This document shows, in pieces, positions 33,827-41,596 of a DNA stretch of 64,000 nt; within the stretch, counting starts at the first letter, position 1, and the number at the start of each line of letters is the position of its first letter. A program made the translations under genes and the position numbers. The notes beneath the pieces were generated by a model that saw nothing but the letters and a program-made list of their open reading frames with translations, had not been told where the DNA came from and did not search any database. Origin of the DNA: Gracilibacillus orientalis (GTDB lineage: Bacteria; Bacillota; Bacilli; Bacillales; Amphibacillaceae); NCBI RefSeq assembly GCF_900114645.1, contig NZ_FOTR01000002.1, forward strand, positions 186,001 to 250,000. Reading direction: 5' to 3'.

Positions 33827-33949
33827 GGAAAAATGCGAAGACTCACAGCGCGAGAATGCATGAGCTGAAGATCCATTTTTTTAAATAAAATTCATTTTAT
33901 TTAAAAAAATTAGCTGAAGCCATGCCCGCGGAAAGCGAAGCATTTTTCC
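33827..33949 (-). repeat. Structured dispersed repeat, copy B (inverted)
   Basis: On the minus strand: outer arm GGAAAAATGC, then GCTTTCCGCGGGCATG, CTTCAGCTAA, an inner stem of 16 bp (TTTTTTTAAATAAAAT on the plus strand and its complement, 2-nt loop), TGGATCTTCAG, and the outer arm GCATTTTTCC. Stems differ in sequence from copy A but still pair. Confidence 0.75.
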
Positions 33950-34144
33950 GGAGCTGTGCCCAGCACTCATACATTTCAAAACACTCTTTATTTATGTCGC
34001 TTCTATAAGACAAAACGCTGTTATACCAAGGATTTTATACTTTCTTTAATTATAAAGGAAAGAATCCAAGATTTTTTGCAAGAACTAAAGTAATATTTAT
34101 CCGATTGATTTTAAGTAAGTGCTTTCATTTTTGGTATTATTTGT

Positions 34145-34184
34145 TATAATATAAATAACATTAGTTTGTTTTCCAAACAAATAA
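34145..34184 (+). promoter_or_regulatory. ROK gene promoter with autoregulatory operator
   Basis: TATAAT at 34145 is a good -10; the -35 region (about 34122) is weak. Just downstream TTTGTTT-TCC-AAACAAA (34165-34181), preceded by CATTAG, matches the larA operator in 12 of 13 positions (CATTARTTTGTTT). This is the type of site used by XylR/ROK repressors of low-GC bacteria. Confidence 0.72.
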
Positions 34185-34205
34185 AGAAAATATGGGGGTT
34201 AGCAG

Positions 34206-35384
34206 ATGATTACGGGTGATGGAGCCTATATCAAAAAAATTAATCGCAGTTATATATTAACGGAAATATTTGAACATCATAAAATTTCTCGTGCAGACCT
34301 TTCGAAAATCACAGGTTTAAACAAAGCAACTGTGTCTGTTCAAGTAAATGATTTATTAGACGAAACATTAATTTATGAAACACAAGAAGAACATAATACG
34401 GTAGGCAGACGGCCAATCCTATTATCCATTAATGAAAAAGTAGCTTATTTCTTAGGAATCGATCTCGATCGTGAATATATCCTATTTAATATTACGGACT
34501 TAAAGGGGAATACCGTGAATTATGAAAAGGTCGACTTACAGACGGATGTCTATGAAGAAGTTGTTAAGGTAATTGCAGAACACATTAAGAAATATCAACT
34601 AGAATATGCTGATGCTCGATATGGATTAGTACATAGCATGATCGCCATTCATGGTACTGTCTCGACTGATCATACTATTCATTTCATTCCACGTTATCAA
34701 TGGCGTGATAAAGACCTTCTAGGTGATCTAAAAAAATTAGGAATAGATAATATCTCTGTTGAAAACAATGCAAATCTCTCGGCCTATGCGGAAAAAATAT
34801 TTAATTACTATAAAAGTGATAATCTGTTAAATATTAATCTCTCTTCTGGCATCGGGGCAGGCATTATGATTAACGGGGAATTGCATAAAGGTTTCCATGG
34901 ACATGCTGGTGAAATGGGACATATGATTATCTACCCGAAAGGCAAACCATGTCGTTGCGGCAATGAAGGCTGCTGGGAACGTTACGCATCTGAACCAATC
35001 TTTTTTGAAAATGCTAATAAACGATTGGATGCAAAGATCGAAAACCATTCAGATATTAAAAGGCTATTAAACAAAGGGAACCAAGAAGTTATGGAAGAAT
35101 TGAATAACTGGATTGCTGATTTAACGATTGGGTTAAATAATGTAATTAATCTTTATAATCCTGAAATGATCGTTTTAAACAGTCCGATTCTAAAATCTTA
35201 TCCTCAAGCACTTGAAGAAATGAAGAAACATTTGCTCTCTTCTGTCTCTCAATACCGCGATATCGTCATTTCGGGACTAGGTGCAAAAGCTGGAGTTGTT
35301 GGGGCATGTGCGATGGGAATTCAAGATTTTCTTGAACTTCCACGGTTAACACTTTCCAAGACAAACAATTCCATTATCATATAA
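34206..35384 (+). CDS. ROK-family transcriptional repressor (XylR/NagC type)
   Basis: A 392-residue regulator. The N-terminal winged helix includes ISRADLSKITGLNKATVSVQ. The ROK domain has INLSSGIGAGIMINGELHKG, HGHAGEMGHM and the zinc site PCRCGNEGCWERYAS. Such proteins bind a sugar or its phosphate and leave the operator. The start ATG has GGGGG upstream. It is divergent from the oxidoreductase row, and its own promoter carries the same operator half as larA. The likely targets are therefore itself and the larA-SDR-larE operon. The inducer is probably an intermediate of that pathway. Confidence 0.92.
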   Translation: MITGDGAYIKKINRSYILTEIFEHHKISRADLSKITGLNKATVSVQVNDLLDETLIYETQEEHNTVGRRPILLSINEKVAYFLGIDLDREYILFNITDLKGNTVNYEKVDLQTDVYEEVVKVIAEHIKKYQLEYADARYGLVHSMIAIHGTVSTDHTIHFIPRYQWRDKDLLGDLKKLGIDNISVENNANLSAYAEKIFNYYKSDNLLNINLSSGIGAGIMINGELHKGFHGHAGEMGHMIIYPKGKPCRCGNEGCWERYASEPIFFENANKRLDAKIENHSDIKRLLNKGNQEVMEELNNWIADLTIGLNNVINLYNPEMIVLNSPILKSYPQALEEMKKHLLSSVSQYRDIVISGLGAKAGVVGACAMGIQDFLELPRLTLSKTNNSIII

Positions 35385-35412
35385 GAAATGCTTAGTGTGG
35401 GTAATCACTTGC

Positions 35413-35517
35413 CTAAAGTGCTTGTGCCATTACTGCCTCTAAATCCGGCATATAATCTGTTCCAGGAACAATAATTTCTCCATCCAAGAAAGTTGCTTTT
35501 AATAAAACTTTGAGCAC
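35413..35517 (-). CDS. Possible small protein or gene remnant (34 codons)
   Basis: GTG start, ending in MPDLEAVMAQAL. CGGAGG overlaps the GTG itself, so the start is doubtful; an unseen non-ATG start a few codons later is possible. Codon use looks coding-like. A hairpin lies just upstream on this strand (35540-35580). I do not recognise it; it may be the tail of a decayed gene. Confidence 0.3.
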   Translation of the reverse strand: MLKVLLKATFLDGEIIVPGTDYMPDLEAVMAQAL

Positions 35518-35539
35518 CTCCGATATATAGCAAAAGACA

Positions 35540-35580
35540 AGACAAAACCCCACCTTCTTATAAGGTGATCGGTTTTGTCT
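35540..35580. terminator. Hairpin between ROK and hydrolase genes
   Basis: AGACAAAACC pairs with GGTTTTGTCT, with an inner CACCTT/AAGGTG stem. No clean T-run on either strand, so it could be a leader structure of the small frame at 35413 instead of a terminator. Confidence 0.5.
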
Positions 35581-35708
35581 AGTTCAACAGTGACACCCTA
35601 TTCTGTGTATGCTTGACTTATGCTATTATATAAACTTTTGATTTAGTAATGCATGTCTTTCTTGTTTTAGTATTACACACTCCACTTAAAGATGAGCAAG
35701 TCACCATA

Positions 35709-36569
35709 TTACTTTAAACGATCTTTTAAAAATTGTTTTATCAGATAAGCACTAGTTTCTAACTCTTCTTCTAAAGGAAAATGCCCGGTATTTAATAAAT
35801 GAACCTCGCAATCATTAAGATCATTTTGGAAAGCTAACGCACCTTTAGGTCCAAAGAACATGTCATTTTTCCCCCATGCAACCAGTGTTGGAGGTTGATA
35901 AGTTCTAAAGAACTCTTGCCAATTTGGATACAGTTTAAGATTGTTTCTATAGTCATAATACAAAGCAAGTTGTATTTCGTTATTGCCGGGACGATCCAAA
36001 ACTAATTGATCCATATTCCATGCATCGGGGCTAATTCGATCAGGATTACGAGTCCCATCTGTATATTGATACTTTGTAAAGTCCACAGATAAAAGGGGTC
36101 TTAAATTATTCTTATTTTCCTCAGTAGGATTTTCCCAATAAGTACGTATAGGATCCCAAGCAGACATTAATCCTTCCTCATAAGCATTTCCATTCTGAGT
36201 TATAATGGCTTGAATTCGTTCAGGATGTTTGGTTGCCAATCTGAATCCTACTGGGGCACCATAATCATGAACATAGATACTAAATTTCTCTAATTTTAAT
36301 TTCTCTACAAATTCATTTATCACAAGAGCTAAGCTATCAAAAGTATATTCAAATTCATCCATTCGGGGTTGATCGCTATTCCCAAAACCTGGATAATCAG
36401 GCGCGATAATGTGATATTCATCCATCAATTTAGTTATTAAATTTCGATACATATGAGAAGAAGAAGGAAAACCATGAAGCAATAAAATTGTAGGCTTTCT
36501 TCTATTACCAGCTTCTCGATAAAAGATATTAATGTTATTAATATTTACTGTTTTGTATTGTACTAACAT
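35709..36569 (-). CDS. Alpha/beta hydrolase with Asp nucleophile (epoxide hydrolase/dehalogenase-like)
   Basis: A 286-residue cytoplasmic hydrolase. LLLHGFPSSSHMYRNL is the oxyanion-hole block with HGFP. YVHDYGAPVGFR has Asp in the nucleophile elbow where esterases have Ser, as in epoxide hydrolases and haloalkane dehalogenases. A WGKNDMFFG acid-region block and the His in LNTGHFPLEEE complete the triad. GAGGTG precedes the ATG. It is divergent from the CGNR gene at 36797, which may regulate it. Natural substrate unknown. Confidence 0.9.
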   Translation of the reverse strand: MLVQYKTVNINNINIFYREAGNRRKPTILLLHGFPSSSHMYRNLITKLMDEYHIIAPDYPGFGNSDQPRMDEFEYTFDSLALVINEFVEKLKLEKFSIYVHDYGAPVGFRLATKHPERIQAIITQNGNAYEEGLMSAWDPIRTYWENPTEENKNNLRPLLSVDFTKYQYTDGTRNPDRISPDAWNMDQLVLDRPGNNEIQLALYYDYRNNLKLYPNWQEFFRTYQPPTLVAWGKNDMFFGPKGALAFQNDLNDCEVHLLNTGHFPLEEELETSAYLIKQFLKDRLK

Positions 36570-36746
36570 ATTTTCACCTCATATTATTTTTGGAAATCCG
36601 TGTAGCAGTCCAACAAAAAATTGAATAGTCCAATTTATATTCCTTAGCACGTTCTCTTTTTAAGTTCCTTCACGCTCACCCCCTATATAACCTTTATTAA
36701 CTATTTTTACTAGTTATAACAATTATGTTACATCACTTACCCTAAC

Positions 36747-36775
36747 TTGTAAATATGTTTTTTAAAGGTTATAAT
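36747..36775 (+). promoter_or_regulatory. Sigma-A-type promoter of the CGNR gene
   Basis: TTGTAA (36747-36752), 17-bp spacer, TATAAT (36770-36775), 21 bp before the start codon. Confidence 0.65.
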
Positions 36776-36796
36776 AATTCTTGAGGTGAAATATTC

Positions 36797-37381
36797 ATGG
36801 ATAAATTACTATTCGTATTAGGTGGAACTGCATGGATTAATCTAGTAAATACGACATATTACTCCAATAAACAAAAGATTGATATCCTTGTCGATCCATC
36901 AAGTACCTTCCGATGGCTAGAGGAAAATAACCTATTACGGGAATCTGACTCTCTGGCTTTAGAAAGCGAGGAATTGCTTGATTCGTTAATAGTCGAGCTC
37001 CATTCACTTCGTCACCTTAGCAAAATAATTTTGTCTGATCTAGAACAACTAGGAAAACTCTCTCTTCACACTACGGATCAATTTAAAAGGCTTGTTAAAC
37101 AGGTGAATGTGAGCCTTACTATTGTTCCAAAGCATGACAAATTAAACTTGGCCTCCGAAGGAATAACAGCTAGAGATCATGTGCTGTACAATATTGTCTA
37201 CTCAATTATTCACACATTGGATAGTATCTCTATCAACCGTATTAGGAAGTGCGAGCATCAGGAATGCAGTCTCTATTTTGTCGATAAATCAAAATCAGGA
37301 AAAAGACGCTGGTGTAGCATGGAGTTGTGCGGAAATCGCAAAAAGGCGGCCGAATTTTATGCAAGGAAAAAGAAAAAGTAG
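36797..37381 (+). CDS. CGNR zinc-finger protein (ABATE/CGNR regulator)
   Basis: A 194-residue probable transcription factor. The C-terminal zinc finger CEHQECSLYFVDKSKSGKRR continues with WCSMELCGNRKKAAEF, the CGNR hallmark with four cysteines. The N-terminal 130 residues are the ABATE-type sensor domain, here starting with FVLGGTAWINLVNT. GAGGTG precedes the ATG. It is divergent from the alpha/beta hydrolase gene, and control of that gene is a reasonable guess; the ligand is unknown. Confidence 0.88.
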   Translation: MDKLLFVLGGTAWINLVNTTYYSNKQKIDILVDPSSTFRWLEENNLLRESDSLALESEELLDSLIVELHSLRHLSKIILSDLEQLGKLSLHTTDQFKRLVKQVNVSLTIVPKHDKLNLASEGITARDHVLYNIVYSIIHTLDSISINRIRKCEHQECSLYFVDKSKSGKRRWCSMELCGNRKKAAEFYARKKKK

Positions 37382-37438
37382 TAATAACAGATCAGGATGC
37401 ATTTGTTTGTGAGCTTGAACACACGCACCACTTCTATG

Positions 37439-37471
37439 AAGAGGCAGGCCTCTCGGAGACGCCTGCCTCTT
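37439..37471 (+). terminator. Rho-independent terminator
   Basis: AAGAGGCAGGC and GCCTGCCTCTT form a perfect 11-bp stem, 11-nt loop, then TCTTTTATTTTTTTATTTT. It ends the CGNR gene. Confidence 0.95.
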
Positions 37472-37930
37472 CTTTTATTTTTTTATTTTACGGAATTTTG
37501 TCCCATCCTCCTCGAAGAAAAATTCATTCCTTTGTACGCTGATGATGACTTATTGTACAAATCCTAGAGAAGGACACTGTATTTGTTGCTAATTTGTACT
37601 TCATTTCCATATTTACAACCGATATTCCCCACTGATACTTTATCTTTTTAGGTCTGACACTGTCCAACCTATACTCTCTTTTAAATAAGTAACAATCCCT
37701 GACATATTTCTATTTGTCACTTATAATTTTCAATCATAATCCGATATAATAAATATCATTTATATTTAATTACACAGAGAAACACTAATATTAGATTATT
37801 TCAGAGTCTTACTTGCTGTGTGCTACTACTAAGATAAATAAAGTTATTTAAATAGAGAATGATAAAGGATGTTTGTACCCTATTACCTGTTTCACCGCAT
37901 TCCTAAAATCATAAAAAAGGAGTAACAAAA
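37472..37930. other. Intergenic, no gene
   Basis: AT-rich. Several possible AT boxes precede the TetR gene, but I cannot fix a promoter. No repeat of the families described here. Confidence 0.6.
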
Positions 37931-38530
37931 GTGCCGAATGAAACTTTTTTTAATTTACCAAAGGAAAAAAAACAAAAATTACTAGACGCGCTTCATCGAG
38001 AATTTACTAAAGCTCCATTAGCTACAGCTTCGATAGCTAAGATTATTGAATACGCAGAGATCCCTCGGGGTAGCTTCTATCAATATTTTATTGATAAAGA
38101 TGATGCCTATTTCTATATATTTAATCAACAAACAAGTTTAGCCATGGAAAAGTTTATTTTTATTATTCAAAAGAATAAAGGTAATCTTTTTGATACCTGC
38201 GTTGAATTTTACCGACTTATCGTGGAAGAACAGGAGCAATTTACATTTTTTCAAAACGCACTATTAAATATGAATTATAAAATTGAAGAGTCTTTATCAG
38301 GTATTTTTGCTAGCAAAGAAAAGCTTGATCATTTTCATCAGGTACAAAAGCAATTAGATTTAGATGCTTTAAAAGTAGATGACGAAGAAGACTTATTTCA
38401 ATTAATGAAAATGATATCTGCAATTACATTCCATAATATTATCGAAAAATTTTCGAAAGATATTCCATTAGATGATGCTATTAATAATTATCAAACCCAG
38501 TTACAATTCATTAAACATGGTGTGTTGTAG
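37931..38530 (+). CDS. TetR-family regulator
   Basis: A 199-residue regulator. TASIAKIIEYAEIPRGSFYQ YF is the helix-turn-helix with the conserved GSFYQYF end. The ligand domain is divergent. GTG start at 37931 after AAAAGGAG. It is followed 52 bp later by a DUF3817 membrane protein on the same strand, so the two may be co-transcribed. What it regulates is not evident; the membrane gene is the simplest guess. Confidence 0.88.
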   Translation: MPNETFFNLPKEKKQKLLDALHREFTKAPLATASIAKIIEYAEIPRGSFYQYFIDKDDAYFYIFNQQTSLAMEKFIFIIQKNKGNLFDTCVEFYRLIVEEQEQFTFFQNALLNMNYKIEESLSGIFASKEKLDHFHQVQKQLDLDALKVDDEEDLFQLMKMISAITFHNIIEKFSKDIPLDDAINNYQTQLQFIKHGVL

Positions 38531-38582
38531 CAAGATATTTGCTATACTAGTTAAAACTGGCTATAGGAGGATTTAAAGGACA

Positions 38583-38870
38583 TTGAAGGATATTAAACGT
38601 TTTCGAATAATCGGTATTATAGAAGGAGCTTCCTTGATCATCTTACTCTTTCTTGCTATGCCTTTAAAATATTGGGCAGGTTTACCAGAAGTAGTCACTG
38701 TTGTTGGAAGTATTCATGGTGCTTTGTTTATTGGATACATACTCTTCACCTTATACACCACTTACAAAGTACGCTGGTCTTTTATCTGGTTATTTAGTGC
38801 GGTTGCGGTCGCCTTTATTCCATTCGGTAATTTCGTGTTAGACTGGCGTATCCAGGCAAAGTATAGTTAA
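38583..38870 (+). CDS. DUF3817 membrane protein
   Basis: A 95-residue integral membrane protein with three segments. RFRIIGIIEGASLIILLFLA and VVTVVGSIHGALFIGYI are the DUF3817 hallmarks, with the acidic EG and the IHG motif. Start is TTG at 38583 after AGGAGGATTTAAAGG. The function of the family is unknown. It may be controlled by the TetR gene upstream. A shared terminator follows. Confidence 0.88.
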   Translation: MKDIKRFRIIGIIEGASLIILLFLAMPLKYWAGLPEVVTVVGSIHGALFIGYILFTLYTTYKVRWSFIWLFSAVAVAFIPFGNFVLDWRIQAKYS

Positions 38871-38900
38871 AGCGAGGATTTGACTTTCGCTTTAACTATA
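38862..38900. terminator. Bidirectional terminator between convergent genes
   Basis: TATAGTTAAAGCGA and TCGCTTTAACTATA form a perfect 14-bp stem with an 11-nt loop. Both stop codons (38868-38870 and 38892-38894) lie inside it. Confidence 0.8.
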
Positions 38901-39464
38901 TCTTGTTAATTGTAGAATCGTTAATAACTGATTGGACATATATGCAGCACTGTATTTAAAATTTTGGTTAATCCATTCAATTATTAATCCCCAGATTGCA
39001 TATGCTTGATAGCTAGCAAGTAAATTCAAGTCGATCCCTTCTGGCTCTTGATATTGTTGCACAACTTCCTTCATTAAATCTGTTAATTGCCTACATATTT
39101 GATTCTGTAATCCGACAAGTGCATTTGATTTAGCTATAATCGTATAAAAATCAGCGTGATTTTCCACATGGTCAAATATTTTTATGGCAGAGACATTTAA
39201 ATTATCAACCGATATATTTTCACCTTTTTGATATGGGTTACGATAAGAATCAATTAAATCGACAATAATATCATCTACCATTTCTTCTAATAATTCTTCT
39301 TTATATTGATAATGTTTATAAAAAGTACCACGGTTTACGTCAGCTGTCTGAACAATTTCCATCACTGTAATTTGTTGCAGATTTTTCTGTTGTAATAACG
39401 ACATCAATGCATTCTTTAGTGCTATTTTCGACTTACGAACCCGTCTATCATGGTAATTATCCAT
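38892..39464 (-). CDS. TetR-family regulator
   Basis: A 190-residue regulator. QITVMEIVQTADVNRGTFYK HY is the helix-turn-helix. The C-terminal domain is of the TetR_C_7/YfiR-like kind. The ATG at 39464 follows AAAGGAGGG; two TTGs just before are not needed. It is divergent from the SDR gene at 39663. A perfect 12-bp inverted repeat lies between them (39589-39620), a strong candidate for its operator. Confidence 0.9.
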   Translation of the reverse strand: MDNYHDRRVRKSKIALKNALMSLLQQKNLQQITVMEIVQTADVNRGTFYKHYQYKEELLEEMVDDIIVDLIDSYRNPYQKGENISVDNLNVSAIKIFDHVENHADFYTIIAKSNALVGLQNQICRQLTDLMKEVVQQYQEPEGIDLNLLASYQAYAIWGLIIEWINQNFKYSAAYMSNQLLTILQLTRYS

Positions 39465-39588
39465 CAACAATTTCCCTCCTTTTGTTTATTTATTCTCAAA
39501 TAGTCTACAAATAATTGAAAAGTGTACAGTAATGAACAAATCCACTTCGATTGATGATTGTTTTCAGTGTATTTTCTATATTATATTG

Positions 39589-39620
39589 TAAACAGATGTT
39601 GATTAACAAACATCTGTTTA
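39589..39620. promoter_or_regulatory. Probable TetR operator
   Basis: TAAACAGATGTT (39589-39600) and AACATCTGTTTA (39609-39620), perfect 12-bp inverted repeat, 8-nt spacer. It lies 43 bp before the SDR start and 125 bp before the TetR start, suited to repress the SDR promoter. Confidence 0.75.
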
Positions 39621-39662
39621 TTTACAGGTGAGCGTTGACAATAATATGGAGGAGGAATGATG

Positions 39663-40424
39663 ATGAAATTAAAAGACAAAGTTGCTGTTATTACTGGAGC
39701 TGCATCAGGTATGGGAAAAGCAATTGCTGAACGGTTTTCCAGTGAAGGTGCAGCAGTTGTACTAGCAGATTTAAATGTTGATGGTGTGAATAGTCTAGCT
39801 AAAAAACTAGGAAAGAATGGCGGTAAAGCGCAAGCGGTAGAAGTTAATATCGCAAACGCAAATGACATTGATCTAATGATTGATACTGCTGTCAATGAAT
39901 TTGGTACATTAGATATTTTAGTAAATAATGCTGGAATAATGGATGGTTTCGAACCGGTTGGCGAAGTAAATGATGATCGTTGGGAGTTAATTTTTGATGT
40001 AAATACAAAAGCGGTTATGCGTGCAATGCGTAAAGCTGTTCCAGTTTTCTTAGAAAAAGGACAAGGAATCATCATTAATACGGCATCTTCTGGTGGTTTA
40101 AACGGGGCACATGCCGGTGCAACCTATACTGCTTCTAAACATGCTGTCATTGGTTTAACCAAAAATACTGCTCATATGTATGCACAAAAAGGAATCCGTT
40201 GTAACGCAATAGCTCCTGGAGCAGTACAGACAAACATCCAAGGGTCTATGAAAAACGTTAGTGAGTTCGGTCTAGAACGAGCTAAATTGTCCCAAAGTCT
40301 GATTCCTAACGTCGGAACTCCAGAAGATATTGCAAATGTTGCCCTATTTTTAGCATCTGAAGAATCAAAATTCGTAAACGGAACAACCATTACTGCTGAT
40401 GGTGGCTGGACCTCTGCCTTTTAA
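39663..40424 (+). CDS. Short-chain dehydrogenase/reductase
   Basis: A 253-residue classical SDR. VITGAASGMGKAIAE is the cofactor loop, ILVNNAGIMDG the NNAG, INTASSGGL the Ser and TYTASKHAVIG the Tyr/Lys. ITADGGW is the C-terminal end. LADLNVDG in strand 2 favours NAD over NADP. Three ATGs stand in a row (39657, 39660, 39663); AGGAGG is best spaced for the last. The gene is under the TetR operator at 39589. Substrate unknown; an inducible detoxification or ketone-reduction role is typical of such pairs. Confidence 0.92.
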   Translation: MKLKDKVAVITGAASGMGKAIAERFSSEGAAVVLADLNVDGVNSLAKKLGKNGGKAQAVEVNIANANDIDLMIDTAVNEFGTLDILVNNAGIMDGFEPVGEVNDDRWELIFDVNTKAVMRAMRKAVPVFLEKGQGIIINTASSGGLNGAHAGATYTASKHAVIGLTKNTAHMYAQKGIRCNAIAPGAVQTNIQGSMKNVSEFGLERAKLSQSLIPNVGTPEDIANVALFLASEESKFVNGTTITADGGWTSAF

Positions 40425-40440
40425 CGATTATAAATATGTT

Positions 40441-40495
40441 TTATCACGGTGTTAATCGTCCGTAAAACTTGTCACTGATGGTAGTCTCACTTTAT
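40441..40495 (-). repeat. Two-hairpin repeat, short form
   Basis: On the minus strand: ATAAAGTGAGACTACCATCA, then GACGATTAACACCGTGATAA. It is a deletion form like 22681-22734, just after the SDR stop. Confidence 0.75.
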
Positions 40496-40572
40496 ATCGT
40501 CATTTCCACATTTGTAGCTTTTGAATAAAGTTTGGTCAAAGATTCCTGACAAAACCATATTTTATGGCAAAT

Positions 40573-40620
40573 AAAAAGAATCCATTTTGAAAAAAAGATT
40601 GATCAAAATGGATTCTTTTT
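40573..40620 (+). terminator. Terminator downstream of the SDR gene
   Basis: AAAAAGAATCCATTTTGA and TCAAAATGGATTCTTTTT form a perfect 18-bp stem with a 12-nt A-rich loop. The rest of 40425-40923 holds no gene. Confidence 0.88.
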
Positions 40621-40923
40621 CAGCGATCTATGCTTATTTTTCATAAAAAAGTTTGATTATTTTCTACTTGTGTTGCTCAACAATCGTGCCTCTTTATGGA
40701 AGACTTGATTTCAAGGTAATTTCAGGATATTAGAGATAATGCAACGATTTCTGTTTTAACGGATTATTTTAAACCAGTCGATAATACTTCATACGCTCTT
40801 TAATGAATCATTGTCATACCGGGAAAGACCGGAGAAATGTTATCGGCGCATTCAGCCGAATTTCTATACATTTTACGAATCGTTGCCACTCCCCTAAAAT
40901 TGAGGCCTCACTTCAACTGTCCG

Positions 40924-41328
40924 TCAATCCCTGCCATTAAACCGTTTGATTGCTTCCTCAGTAACTGGCGCGAAGAGGTTAACGAGGTTGCCATCGGGAT
41001 CACGGAACAGTATAGCACGGTTCCCCCACGGCATCGTGGTTGGTTCCTTTACCCATTCTTCGATAAACGGCTTCAAACGCTCGTATTCGGCATCGACATC
41101 GTGGACTTGGAACTCTATGATGACAGAGCGATTGTCGGCCGCCACTGTTGAACCTTCACCGAACAGTGGCACAGTCTCGGAGTGGCCAATGGCCAAGGTG
41201 CACGATGGCATAACGAACTCTGCAAAAACTGGCGCAGGGCGTTGTGCTGAAACACCCATGACTTTCTCATAGAACTTAACAAGACGATCCAAGTCGTCAG
41301 TAATGATGCGTACAGAAGCAAAATTCAT
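40924..41328 (-). CDS. VOC-family (glyoxalase/bleomycin-resistance fold) protein
   Basis: A 134-residue protein with two beta-alpha-beta-beta-beta modules. MNFASVRIITDDLDRLVKFY opens the fold, and WGNRAILFRDPDGNLVNLFA is the hallmark C-terminal block with the DPDGN turn and a metal-ligand-like region. Activities in the family range from glyoxalase to antibiotic binding; none can be chosen here. AAGGATGATATCTG precedes the ATG. The gene is GC-richer than its surroundings. A 24-bp palindrome lies just upstream (41352-41375). Confidence 0.88.
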   Translation of the reverse strand: MNFASVRIITDDLDRLVKFYEKVMGVSAQRPAPVFAEFVMPSCTLAIGHSETVPLFGEGSTVAADNRSVIIEFQVHDVDAEYERLKPFIEEWVKEPTTMPWGNRAILFRDPDGNLVNLFAPVTEEAIKRFNGRD

Positions 41329-41351
41329 CAGATATCATCCTTCCTATAAAT

Positions 41352-41375
41352 AAATGATACAATATCGTATCATTT
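41352..41375. promoter_or_regulatory. Palindrome upstream of the VOC gene
   Basis: AAATGATAC and GTATCATTT, perfect 9-bp arms with a 6-bp spacer, 24 bp before the start codon. It is a probable operator; the regulator is not identified. Confidence 0.6.
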
Positions 41376-41596
41376 CATTTTTTCGTGAATTTCCCTGTAA
41401 TGGTCAGAGTTAATCAAAACCTGAACCGCTTGGTTCTTCAAACATCTTTGTATACCTGGATACTGATCGATTGATCCATGTAAAATGGATGGAGTTCTCT
41501 CCTTAAACGATGCGAGGCATACTTCGCACTTCCCACTAAATCCCCTTTCTGATAACTTACTTCCGATTATAAAATAACGCTACTGACAACAGTATG

